DNA of 10,580 nucleotides from Syntrophaceae bacterium PtaB.Bin038 (GTDB lineage Bacteria > Desulfobacterota > Syntrophia > Syntrophales > UBA2192): contig MVQS01000117.1 in the NCBI GenBank assembly GCA_002067855.1, positions 1-10,580 on the forward strand. Reading direction: 5' to 3'. Both the position numbers and the translations under genes were made by a program. The notes beneath the pieces are model-generated. The model was not told the DNA's origin, ran no database searches, and worked only from the letters and a program-made list of their open reading frames with translations. Shown here in pieces: positions 1 through 6,359 of this stretch (the first letter of the stretch is position 1; every line of letters begins with the position of its first letter).

Positions 1-391
1 TCCCCGCCACGGTCCGGACGGCCGCATCGATGTCCACGCAGTTGAGATCCTTGAACTTCAGCTCCGCGATCTCCCGGACCTGCTTGCCCGTCACCCTCCC
101 CACGGTCTCCCGCTTCGGGTCGCTGGCACCCTTGGCGATCTTGGCCGCCTGCTTCAGGAGCACCGATACGGGGGGCGTCTTCGTCACGAAGGTGAAGGAG
201 CGGTCGGCGTACACGGTGATCACCACGGGGATGATCATGCCCTCCTGCTTGGCCGTCATGGCGTTGTAGGCCTTGCAGAACTCCATGATGTTCACGCCGT
301 GCTGGCCGAGGGCCGGGCCGATCGGCGGGGAGGGCGTGGCCTTGCCCGCCTGGATCTGCAGCTTGATATTCGCGATAACCTTCTTTGCCAT
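1..391 (-). CDS. rplK: 50S ribosomal protein L11, partial (C-terminus beyond left edge)
   Basis: Ribosomal protein L11 binds 23S rRNA in the GTPase-associated centre of the large subunit. The frame opens at ATG 389-391 with MAKKVIANIKLQI and continues through the conserved GKATPSPPIGPALGQHGVNI segment (about residues 17-36) and the FTFVTKTPPVSVLLKQAAK stretch. It then enters the C-terminal RNA-binding domain (KQVREIAELKFKDLN). About 130 of the usual ~141 residues are visible; the end lies outside the window. An AAGGTGA ribosome binding site sits a few bases upstream, inside a perfect 12-base palindrome (400-411). It follows nusG by 33 bases, the standard nusG-rplK order, so co-transcription with secE-nusG is likely. 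Confidence 0.97.
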   Translation of the reverse strand, partial: MAKKVIANIKLQIQAGKATPSPPIGPALGQHGVNIMEFCKAYNAMTAKQEGMIIPVVITVYADRSFTFVTKTPPVSVLLKQAAKIAKGASDPKRETVGRVTGKQVREIAELKFKDLNCVDIDAAVRTVAG

Positions 392-399
392 AGTGCCGT

Positions 400-411
400 C
401 ACCTTAAGGTG
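400..411. promoter_or_regulatory. Palindrome covering the rplK ribosome binding site
   Basis: CACCTTAAGGTG is a perfect 12-base palindrome in the nusG-rplK spacer. On the minus strand its right half is the AAGGTGA Shine-Dalgarno sequence of rplK. The match is seen directly; any role in translation control is inference. Confidence 0.4.
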
Positions 412-424
412 TTATTTTCAGCCG

Positions 425-955
425 TCACGCCGCGACGACCTGGATGAAGTCCAGTTCCACCGGCGTCGAGCGGCCGAAGATGCTGACGATGACCCGGAGC
501 TTGCCCTTCTCGGGCTTCACCTCGTCGACGATGCCGTCGAAGTTGGTGAAGGGTCCGTCGATGATCTTGACGTGATCGCCCACGTCGAAGGAGAACTTGG
601 GCTTGGGCTTCAGCGTCCCCTCCTCGATGCGGGTCCGGAGCGCCAGGACATCCTCGTCGGGGATCGGGGTCGGCTTCTCCTTGGTGCCGATGAAACCCGT
701 CACCTTGGGGGTGTTCTTGACGATGTGCCAGGTGTCGTCGTTGAGTTCCATCTTCACGAGCACGTAGCCCGGGAAGAACTTCCGCTTCGAGGTCTTCTTC
801 TCGCCGCTCACCAGTTCGACGATGTCTTCCTCGGGCACGAGGATGTCGGAGAAGAAGGCCTGCATTCCCGCGGCCTCGATCCGCTCCTGGAGCGACAGCT
901 TGACCTTGTTCTCGAAGCCCGAATAGGTATGGACGACGTACCAGCGGAAAGCCAT
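425..955 (-). CDS. nusG: Transcription termination/antitermination factor NusG
   Basis: NusG binds RNA polymerase across the clamp, raises processivity, and links it to Rho or to the leading ribosome. The 176-residue product has the usual NusG length and layout. An N-terminal NGN domain (about 1-110) starts WYVVHTYSGFENKVK and contains the RKFFPGYVLVKM strand and the VTGFIG motif. A KOW domain (about 123-176) starts FDVGDHVKIIDGPF and includes the FDGIVDEV loop and the IFGRSTPVELDF end. The start ATG (953-955) lies 7 bases after the secE stop. With secE upstream and rplK downstream this is the classical secE-nusG-rplK cluster. Confidence 0.98.
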   Translation of the reverse strand: MAFRWYVVHTYSGFENKVKLSLQERIEAAGMQAFFSDILVPEEDIVELVSGEKKTSKRKFFPGYVLVKMELNDDTWHIVKNTPKVTGFIGTKEKPTPIPDEDVLALRTRIEEGTLKPKPKFSFDVGDHVKIIDGPFTNFDGIVDEVKPEKGKLRVIVSIFGRSTPVELDFIQVVAA

Positions 956-962
956 CTCTTGC

Positions 963-1166
963 CTACCCCAGAACCAGACGGATGATCTTGGCGAGTCCGA
1001 AGTCCACGAGCCCCAGGACCAGCGACACGATCACCGTGACGACGATCACGACCGAGGTGGACGTGATCGCCTGCTTCGGGGTGGGCCATGTCACCTTTTT
1101 CAGTTCCGCCCGGGATTCCTTCAGGAACTGCTGAACGACGTTCAGGATCTGCTTTACCTTGTCCAA
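963..1166 (-). CDS. secE: Preprotein translocase subunit SecE (short, single-span form)
   Basis: SecE is the clamp subunit of the SecYEG protein-conducting channel in the inner membrane. The 67-residue product has the family signature ELKKVTWPTPKQ (about residues 21-32), an amphipathic segment before it, and one hydrophobic span near the C-terminus (about 38-63, rich in V, I and L). This is the short form typical of most bacteria rather than the three-span enterobacterial form. The only start that gives the normal N-terminus is TTG (1164-1166), encoding MDKVKQILN; it has only a weak purine-rich sequence upstream. The gene follows tRNA-Trp by 32 bases and precedes nusG by 7. Confidence 0.95.
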   Translation of the reverse strand: MDKVKQILNVVQQFLKESRAELKKVTWPTPKQAITSTSVVIVVTVIVSLVLGLVDFGLAKIIRLVLG

Positions 1167-1198
1167 TACCCTGTCCTGTACGGCCGGTCGGGAGGAAA

Positions 1199-1275
1199 TG
1201 GCAGGCCAGGAGGGATTCGAACCCCCAGCATCCGGATTTGGAGTCCGGCGCTCTAGCCGTTAGAGCTACTGGCCT
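1199..1275 (-). tRNA. tRNA-Trp (anticodon CCA)
   Basis: The minus strand folds as a complete cloverleaf. It has acceptor arms AGGCCAG/CTGGCCT, D-stem GCTC/GAGC, anticodon stem CCGGA/TCCGG around loop CTCCAAA (anticodon CCA), T-arm GGGGG TTCGAAT CCCTC, discriminator G and an encoded 3' CCA. It lies between rpmG and secE, as in many bacterial secE operons. Confidence 0.97.
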
Positions 1276-1296
1276 GTTCCCTTTTCCTTCCTGCCG

Positions 1297-1446
1297 TTAC
1301 TTGGTTTCTTTGTGCGACGTGTGGGTCTTGCAGAACTTGCAGAACTTCTTCATCTCGAGGCGGTCCTGCATGGTTCGCTTGTTCTTCGTCGTCGTGTAGT
1401 TGCGGCGCTTGCATTCCGTGCAGGCCAGCGTAATGTTGTTTCTCAT
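1297..1446 (-). CDS. rpmG: 50S ribosomal protein L33 (zinc-binding form)
   Basis: L33 is a small large-subunit ribosomal protein near the E site. The 49-residue frame starts at ATG 1444-1446 with MRNNITLACTECKRRNYTTTK and ends KTHTSHKETK at a TAA stop. It keeps both cysteine pairs, C9-x2-C12 and C36-x2-C39, so it is the C+ form expected to bind zinc; C-minus paralogues lack these pairs. AGGGTGA about five bases ahead of the ATG is a plausible ribosome binding site. It sits between tRNA-Thr(GGU) and tRNA-Trp. In related operons tuf usually lies immediately upstream, but here only 20 bases separate it from the tRNA. A gene this short is easily missed by length-filtered gene calling. Confidence 0.96.
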   Translation of the reverse strand: MRNNITLACTECKRRNYTTTKNKRTMQDRLEMKKFCKFCKTHTSHKETK

Positions 1447-1466
1447 CCTGTTCACCCTGGCTGAAA

Positions 1467-1542
1467 TGGAGCCCACGACCAGGATTGAACTGGTGACCTC
1501 ATCCTTACCAAGGATGTGCTCTACCGACTGAGCTACGTGGGC
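1467..1542 (-). tRNA. tRNA-Thr (anticodon GGU)
   Basis: The minus-strand cloverleaf has acceptor GCCCACG/CGTGGGC, D-stem GCTC/GAGC, anticodon stem CATCC/GGATG around TTGGTAA (anticodon GGT), T-arm ACCAG TTCAATC CTGGT, discriminator T and encoded CCA. It is the fourth and last tRNA of the cluster, where tuf commonly follows. Confidence 0.97.
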
Positions 1543-1614
1543 TGAAAACCGGAAACCCGATACCCGGCGGCGGCCGATCGGTACGGCCGCTCCGGTCCGT
1601 TCGCCTGGAAAAGT

Positions 1615-1690
1615 TGGAGCGGGAAACGGGATTCGAACCCGCGACCCTCAGCTTGGAAGGCTGACGCTCTAGCCACTGAGCTACTCCCGC
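1615..1690 (-). tRNA. tRNA-Gly (anticodon UCC)
   Basis: The minus-strand cloverleaf has acceptor GCGGGAG/TTCCCGC (one G-T pair), D-stem GCTC/GAGC, anticodon stem TCAGC/GCTGA around CTTCCAA (anticodon TCC), T-arm GCGGG TTCGAAT CCCGT, discriminator T and encoded CCA. It is third in the tRNA cluster. Confidence 0.97.
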
Positions 1691-1754
1691 TCATCCCCGC
1701 CCGGGGTTCCCCCGCGCGGCGCCTTGCGGGGCGCACTGCGCGGGAGAGAACATA

Positions 1755-1839
1755 TGGTGGAGGGGGGAGGGTTCGAACCTCCGTAGGCTGCGCCGGCAGA
1801 TTTACAGTCTGCTCCCTTTGACCGCTCGGGAACCCCTCC
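1755..1839 (-). tRNA. tRNA-Tyr (anticodon GUA)
   Basis: This is a class II tRNA on the minus strand. It has acceptor GGAGGGG/CCCCTCC, anticodon stem GCAGA/TCTGC around CTGTAAA (anticodon GTA), a long variable arm, T-arm GGAGG TTCGAAC CCTCC, discriminator A and encoded CCA. It is second in the cluster. Confidence 0.97.
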
Positions 1840-1866
1840 GGATCCTACTGATCGCGATGGGCGATA

Positions 1867-1942
1867 TGGAGCTGGCGATGGGACTCGAACCCGCAACCGG
1901 CTGATTACAAATCAGCTGCTCTACCTGTTGAGCTACGCCAGC
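1867..1942 (-). tRNA. tRNA-Thr (anticodon UGU)
   Basis: The minus-strand cloverleaf has acceptor GCTGGCG/CGCCAGC, D-stem GCTC/GAGC, anticodon stem GCTGA/TCAGC around TTTGTAA (anticodon TGT) and encoded CCA. The T-stem (GCGGG with CCCAT) has one C-A mismatch and one G-T pair. It is the first tRNA after the operon promoter. Confidence 0.96.
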
Positions 1943-2016
1943 CATTTCAAACAAACATTCAAAGAATTCGAACCCTTGGGGCGCATTGAGACGCACGCCG
2001 GGCGTAGAAGCAATGA

Positions 2017-2055
2017 AGGTTAGTGTTAAAAGGGGATTTTGTCAAGATTTTTTTT
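2017..2055 (-). promoter_or_regulatory. Promoter of the tRNA-rpmG-secE-nusG operon
   Basis: On the minus strand a perfect -35 box TTGACA (2040-2045) is followed by a 17-base spacer and a weaker -10 box TAACCT (2017-2022). An 8-base A-tract (2048-2055) just upstream resembles an UP element, as expected for stable-RNA promoters. Transcription would start near 2010, about 70 bases before the first tRNA. An 11-base palindrome (1995-2005) would lie at the 5' end of the transcript. Confidence 0.6.
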
Positions 2056-2125
2056 ACATCGGGCTCAAGGCTAACGTCGAAGGGCTAAAGGCCGAAGACA
2101 TTCAGATTCACCCTTTTCACCCCCA

Positions 2126-2144
2126 GCCCTGCGCCCTTTGCCTA
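2126..2144 (-). repeat. AAGGC-type intergenic repeat directly after the AMMECR1 gene stop
   Basis: Read on the minus strand this begins with the TAG stop of the AMMECR1 gene and continues GGCAAAGGGCGCAGGGC. It aligns with the repeat after gap (4874-4893) with only single-base gaps and changes. Further AAGGC/GGGCTAAAGGC words occur on the plus strand at about 2064-2098, facing it. Confidence 0.45.
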
Positions 2145-2705
2145 TTCTTCACCGAAGACGTCGGCCGAGAACACGTAGATCTCCGTCTCGGGGTCTTTCC
2201 AGGCCTCGGGGGCAAGCCCCGCCTTGCGGCAGGTCTCCTTCAGAAAGGTGTCCCGGTCCCAGCGCCACTCGGTCGCCACCTGGGGCAGCAGCAGCCCCCC
2301 CCGCCCGCCCCTGCGGATGTAGAGTCCGTGCGTGCCGACCTCGATCTCGCCCACGTCGTTGACCCTTCGCAGGGGCGTGAGCACGGAGACCTCCACCCGG
2401 AGATCCTTCAATTCCTCCTTCCGCAGCGGCGGAAACCGGGGGTCCTGAAAGGCCGCGGCCGCGGCCATCTCCTCGACGGTCTGCGCCAGGGGTTTCCGGG
2501 GCTCGATGAGCCCGATGCAGCCGCGAAGTGTTCCCCGCTTCTTCAGGGAGACGAAGGCCCCCCGCGGCTCCGCCAGCGCCCCTTTCCGGGCCGCCCCCGG
2601 CGGGGCCTTTCCCGCCAGCTCCGCTTCGATGGTCTCGCGGGCGATCCGCAGAAGCGCCTGCTTTTCCTCGGCGCTGAGTCCCAGCTCCGTGCCCGACTTC
2701 TTCAT
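2142..2705 (-). CDS. amrA: AmmeMemoRadiSam system protein A (AMMECR1 family)
   Basis: AMMECR1-domain proteins are conserved from archaea to humans but have no established biochemical role. In bacteria they cluster with a Memo-like protein and a radical SAM enzyme. The 187-residue product has the family hallmark LRGCIG (residues 60-65, followed by LIEP), then the conserved AAFQDPRFPPL segment and VEVSVLTPL strand. The typical C-terminal block GLLLPQVATEWRWDRDTFL...KAGL is also present. Length and domain coverage are complete for the family, and no signal peptide or membrane span is seen. Its ATG (2703-2705) overlaps the stop of the upstream gene in an ATGA junction, so the two proteins are probably translationally coupled. 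The family call is firm; the cellular function is unknown. Confidence 0.93.
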   Translation of the reverse strand: MKKSGTELGLSAEEKQALLRIARETIEAELAGKAPPGAARKGALAEPRGAFVSLKKRGTLRGCIGLIEPRKPLAQTVEEMAAAAAFQDPRFPPLRKEELKDLRVEVSVLTPLRRVNDVGEIEVGTHGLYIRRGGRGGLLLPQVATEWRWDRDTFLKETCRKAGLAPEAWKDPETEIYVFSADVFGEE

Positions 2706-3553
2706 TCGGCCCCCTTCCCGCCGGCGGCTTCCCGGTAAAAGGCCGCCGAGAGGTACCCCACGACCCGGTGGCGGTCCCCCGTCACGTCTCCCGAGTTGGC
2801 ATACCGGAGAACCCGCACGCCCCGCGCGCCCGCCCTGTCGGCGAAAAGCATGGCGGTCACGACGGGACCGCCTCCGCAGGCCTCGCAGGAGCCGTCCTCG
2901 AGTCCGCGCGCAAGCCCCCGGAAATCCCGCTTTCTCACGAGGTCGACGACGGCCCCGTCGAGCCGCCTCGCCTGTTCGTAGGAGTGGAAGTGGGAGAGGT
3001 CCGAGCTGCCCACGACGAGCACGTCCCTGCCCTTCGAGGCCCGCAGGACGGCGTCGGCAAGGGCCTCGCAGGTCCGAAGGTCCTGGGTCCCCATCACGAT
3101 GGGGACGAAGGCGAAGGAGCCGAGGGCCACCTGCAGGAAGGGCAGCTGGATCTCGACGGAATGCTCCGCCGCGTGGGGCTTGGGATCGGAGTTCACGACG
3201 GGGTCCGACGCGAGGATCGCCGCCGCCAGCTCCCTGTCCACGGGGACGACGCCCAGCGGCGTTTCATACCCCCCCGAGGGCCACACCGATGCGCCGCGGA
3301 ACAGGACGCGGTGGCTCGGCCCGATGACCACCACGGCATCGTATCTCCGGCCTTCGACGAGCCGGTAGCCGTGCGCGGCAATCGGCCCCGAGTAGAGGTA
3401 GCCGGCGTGGGGCGACACGAGACCGACGACCGGCCCCCCGAGGGGCTGCACGGCGGCCGAGTCGAGATACCGGCGGACCTCGCCCCGCAGGGCCGCGGGG
3501 TCCCCCGGGTACCAGGTGCCGGCGATGACGGATCTCCGGATGTCCTTTTCCAT
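2702..3553 (-). CDS. amrB: AmmeMemoRadiSam system protein B (Memo-like)
   Basis: Memo-family proteins share a fold with LigB-type extradiol dioxygenases and bind metal through conserved residues; the bacterial role is not known. The 283-residue product starts MEKDIRRSVIAGTWYPGDP, the usual N-terminus. It keeps the family's putative metal-site residues: H49 in SPHAGYLYSG, H81 in GPSHRVLF, D185 and H188 in GSSDLSHFH, and C226 in CEACGGGP. It also has the EHSVEIQLPFLQ motif (about 130-141) and a VVGYLSAAF ending. The start ATG (3551-3553) lacks a clear ribosome binding site, but the N-terminal match supports it. It overlaps the AMMECR1 gene downstream. The third usual member, the AmmeMemoRadiSam radical SAM protein, is not in the window. 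Confidence 0.93.
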   Translation of the reverse strand: MEKDIRRSVIAGTWYPGDPAALRGEVRRYLDSAAVQPLGGPVVGLVSPHAGYLYSGPIAAHGYRLVEGRRYDAVVVIGPSHRVLFRGASVWPSGGYETPLGVVPVDRELAAAILASDPVVNSDPKPHAAEHSVEIQLPFLQVALGSFAFVPIVMGTQDLRTCEALADAVLRASKGRDVLVVGSSDLSHFHSYEQARRLDGAVVDLVRKRDFRGLARGLEDGSCEACGGGPVVTAMLFADRAGARGVRVLRYANSGDVTGDRHRVVGYLSAAFYREAAGGKGAE

Positions 3554-3643
3554 GCTGAGCGACGGTCGGCGGCGATCCCGGCCGGAGGAGCCGGCGGGAC
3601 CGGGAAGGGAAATTCCTCTTTTCTTCCTTGCCGTTAGAATTTT

Positions 3644-3659
3644 GCCTCGTGCCTTATGC
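3644..3659 (-). repeat. AAGGC-type intergenic repeat, partial copy
   Basis: The minus strand reads GCATAAGGCACGAGGC. It matches GCGTAAGGCACAAGGC, the sequence at the end of gap (4871-4886), at 14 of 16 positions. It lies in the divergent spacer and not next to a gene stop. Confidence 0.4.
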
Positions 3660-3728
3660 GTACCCCTTTGCGGGCCGCCCTGTCAAGGGGGAAAAGGGGG
3701 GGCCGGGCGCGCGGGGGCAAAAAAAGAT

Positions 3729-3757
3729 TGACTCCGCAACCGTCGATGTTTAAGAGT
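3729..3757 (+). promoter_or_regulatory. Probable promoter of the gap-tpiA-secG operon
   Basis: TTGACT (3729-3734) matches the -35 consensus at five of six positions and follows a run of A residues (about 3720-3726). The -10 is ambiguous: TTTAAG at 3750-3755 has a 15-base spacer, and TAAGAG at 3752-3757 has a 17-base spacer. The AT-rich stretch to 3768 fits a melting region. The leader would be about 100 bases long. Confidence 0.4.
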
Positions 3758-3768
3758 AATTGTTTTTG

Positions 3769-3781
3769 ATGCGACGCATCC
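3769..3781. promoter_or_regulatory. Perfect 13-base palindrome near the gap transcription start
   Basis: GATGCG-A-CGCATC has perfect six-base arms around a single A, just downstream of the predicted gap promoter. Its position suits an operator for a dimeric regulator. No specific regulator is recognised. Confidence 0.35.
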
Positions 3782-3865
3782 GACCGTATCCCGCGGCCGC
3801 ACATCCCGCCTTTCCGGGGCACCACCGCCCGGGAAGCTTCAATATCGAACGCAGGAGGTCCACAG

Positions 3866-4869
<1,004 letters not shown>

Positions 4870-4876
<7 letters not shown>

Positions 4877-4939
4877 GGCACAAGGCGCAAGGCGGGTCCC
4901 TTTCCTTCGCCAGAAGCCATGAGACCTGTTCCTTACGCC
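4870..4939. repeat. AAGGC-type repeat and inverted repeat in the gap-tpiA spacer
   Basis: The element starts at the gap stop codon with TAAGGCACAAGGCGCAAGGC (4874-4893). An inverted partner, CCTGTTCCTTACGCC (4925-4939), is the near-perfect reverse complement of GGCGTAAGGCACAAGG (4870-4885). The transcript could form an imperfect stem enclosing about 40 bases, ending just before the tpiA ribosome binding site. Confidence 0.5.
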
Positions 4940-4951
4940 ATAGGGGGGATT

Positions 4952-5701
4952 GTGCGCAGGGCGCTGATCATCGGCAACTGGAAAATGAACAAGACCGTCG
5001 GCGAGGCGGTCGAGTTCGCGCGGGCCCTGGCGGCCTCCCTCCCGGATCCGGTCGGCCGGGACGTGGCCATCGCCCCGCCTTTCACGGCCCTTTATGCCCT
5101 CGCACCGGTATTGAGGGCCACGGCGATCGCCCTGTGCGCCCAGGACGTGCACGGGGAGGACCGGGGGGCCTTCACCGGCGAGGTCTCGGCCCCCATGCTC
5201 CTCGACGTGGGCTGCCGCTTCGGTCTCGCGGGCCACTCGGAGCGCCGCCGCCTGTTCGGGGAGTCCAACGAGGATATCAACCGCAAGGTGAAGGCGCTGC
5301 TCAGGGCGGGCCTCACTCCCGTCCTGTGCGTGGGGGAGTCCCTGGAGGAGCGGGAGGCCGACCAGACCTGCAGCGTCGTCAGGCGCCAGCTAAAAGAGGG
5401 ATTGAATAATCTCCCCGCCGATGATATAAGGCGCACCATTGTGGCCTACGAACCCGTGTGGGCCATCGGGACCGGGAGGACCGCGGCGCCCGAGCAGGCC
5501 CAGGATGTCCACCGCTTCATCCGGCAGTTCATCGGGCACATGGCCGGTAACGACCGGGCGGGTGAGGTGCGGATCCTCTACGGGGGAAGCGTCAGTCCCG
5601 AAAACGCGGGCGCGCTCATGGCGCAGGAGGACATCGACGGGGTCCTGGTGGGGGGCGCGAGCCTCGACGTCGATTCCTTCCGGAAGATCATCCTGTATTG
5701 A
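4952..5701 (+). CDS. tpiA: Triosephosphate isomerase
   Basis: TIM interconverts dihydroxyacetone phosphate and glyceraldehyde-3-phosphate. I place the start at GTG 4952-4954, preceded by AGGGGGG. It gives an N-terminus VRRALIIGNWKMNK with the catalytic Asn and Lys at the usual distance; an in-frame ATG at 4919 would add an unconserved 11 residues encoded by the repeat spacer. The 249-residue product has all signature elements. These are GNWKMNK, the catalytic histidine in GHSERR, catalytic glutamate in AYEPVWAIGTG (with the flexible loop 6 lid), the phosphate-binding LYGGSVSPENA and GVLVGGASLD. It sits 75 bases after gap and 12 before secG. Confidence 0.97.
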   Translation: MRRALIIGNWKMNKTVGEAVEFARALAASLPDPVGRDVAIAPPFTALYALAPVLRATAIALCAQDVHGEDRGAFTGEVSAPMLLDVGCRFGLAGHSERRRLFGESNEDINRKVKALLRAGLTPVLCVGESLEEREADQTCSVVRRQLKEGLNNLPADDIRRTIVAYEPVWAIGTGRTAAPEQAQDVHRFIRQFIGHMAGNDRAGEVRILYGGSVSPENAGALMAQEDIDGVLVGGASLDVDSFRKIILY

Positions 5702-5713
5702 GAGGAAAGACCG

Positions 5714-6037
5714 TTGCACATCTTCATCAGTATCATCCACGTGTTGGTTTGCGTCCTGCTGGTCGTGATCGTGCTGCTGCAGCGCGGCAAAGGGGCCAGC
5801 ATGGGGGCCGCCTTCGGCGGCTCGAGCCAGACCCTGTTCGGCAGCTCCGGCCCCGGCACCCTGCTCGGCAAGATGACCACGGGCGTCGCCGTCGTGTTCA
5901 TGCTGACCTCCCTGTGGCTCGCCTATTTCGCGGTGCACAAGGGAAGCTCCGTCATGCAGGGCGCGGCCCCGGCGCCGATCGAGCAGCCCGCGCCCGCACC
6001 GGCGGCTCCCCCGGCCCCTGCGCCGGAGAAGAAATAG
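5714..6037 (+). CDS. secG: Preprotein translocase subunit SecG
   Basis: SecG is the accessory membrane subunit of the SecYEG translocon. The start is TTG 5714-5716, with purine-rich AGAGGAAAGA just upstream and the end of tpiA 12 bases away. The 107-residue product has two spans: about 2-22 (IIHVLVCVLLVVIVLLQ) and about 50-73 (TTGVAVVFMLTSLWLAYF). Between them is the conserved loop with RGKGASMGAAFGG and SSQTLFGSSGPGTLLGK. The last ~25 residues are an Ala/Pro-rich tail ending EKK, common and poorly conserved in SecG. The gap-tpiA-secG order is widespread in bacteria and reflects co-transcription. Confidence 0.96.
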   Translation: MHIFISIIHVLVCVLLVVIVLLQRGKGASMGAAFGGSSQTLFGSSGPGTLLGKMTTGVAVVFMLTSLWLAYFAVHKGSSVMQGAAPAPIEQPAPAPAAPPAPAPEKK

Positions 6038-6049
6038 CGCTGCGCTATT
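6033..6049 (+). other. Tight hairpin at the secG stop codon
   Basis: AATAGCG-CTG-CGCTATT is a perfect seven-base stem containing the secG TAG stop, followed by GACAAAAAAG. It lacks a T-tract, so it is not a classic terminator on the plus strand. Its right end overlaps the -35 box of the tRNA-Leu promoter. Confidence 0.35.
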
Positions 6050-6076
6050 GACAAAAAAGCGCGAACAGGCTAAGAA
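6048..6076 (+). promoter_or_regulatory. Promoter of tRNA-Leu
   Basis: A perfect TTGACA (6048-6053), a 17-base spacer and TAAGAA (6071-6076) place a start near 6083, a few bases before the mature tRNA end at 6089. The -10 match is moderate. Confidence 0.5.
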
Positions 6077-6088
6077 AACATCATCAAC

Positions 6089-6174
6089 GCCGAAGTGGTG
6101 GAATTTGGTAGACACGCTATCTTGAGGGGGTAGTGGGGAGACCCGTCCGGGTTCAAGTCCCGGCTTCGGCACCA
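6089..6174 (+). tRNA. tRNA-Leu (anticodon GAG)
   Basis: This class II tRNA has acceptor GCCGAAG/CTTCGGC, anticodon stem CTATC/GGTAG around TTGAGGG (anticodon GAG, reading CUC/CUU), a long variable arm TGGGGAGACCC, T-arm with GTTCAAGTC, discriminator A and encoded CCA. It has its own promoter and a rho-independent terminator 10 bases downstream, so it is an independent unit after secG. Confidence 0.97.
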
Positions 6175-6183
6175 GAAACAAGG

Positions 6184-6216
6184 CGGCATGGATCGCGAGG
6201 TCCATGCCGTTTTTTT
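6184..6216 (+). terminator. Rho-independent terminator after tRNA-Leu
   Basis: CGGCATGGA / TCCATGCCG forms a nine-base perfect stem with an eight-base loop, followed directly by seven T residues. Confidence 0.85.
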
Positions 6217-6260
6217 CCGTCCGGGGCGGGCGATTCGCGTCCCCGCCCCGGGTGCAAGCG

Positions 6261-6292
6261 AAAGGGGGGTTGCGCCTCGGCGCACCCCCCTT
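6261..6292 (-). terminator. Hairpin terminator downstream of the sodium:solute symporter gene
   Basis: GGGGGG, one bulged T and TGCGCC pair with GGCGCA and CCCCCC across a TC loop, giving a 12-pair GC-rich stem. AAA and TT flank it, so it could work in either direction. It lies about 70 bases beyond the symporter stop on the minus strand, which is its most likely client. Confidence 0.6.
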
Positions 6293-6359
6293 CCTGCATC
6301 ACGAATCAAGGGCGTCCCTCATCGAGCGGCGCAGGCGCCGCGGCGGATCGAGGGGCGCG

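Larger units (their letters stand above)
3554..3865. other. Divergent intergenic spacer between amrB and gap
   Basis: No gene is seen in these 312 bases. They hold a likely gap promoter (about 3720-3757), a 13-base perfect palindrome (3769-3781) and a copy of the AAGGC-type repeat on the minus strand (3644-3659). They also contain a perfect minus-strand -35-like TTGACA (complement of 3681-3686) pointing toward amrB, whose -10 partner is poor. A G-run of seven (about 3696-3702) precedes the gap promoter. Confidence 0.6.

Noticed and set aside
299..985. Long plus-strand open frame antisense to nusG and secE
   Set aside because: It lies fully opposite nusG and parts of secE and rplK, has a low-complexity Leu/Arg/Asp composition, and shows no domain. 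It is a GC-rich shadow frame.
1533..1996. Minus-strand open frames across the tRNA cluster
   Set aside because: They are translations of tRNA genes (for example VAQQVEQLICNQPVAGSSP), a common false gene call. The cloverleaf structures explain the sequence.
4919..4951. ATG 4919 as the tpiA start
   Set aside because: It adds 11 residues encoded by the repeat-bearing spacer and has no ribosome binding site. GTG 4952 follows AGGGGGG and gives the standard N-terminus.
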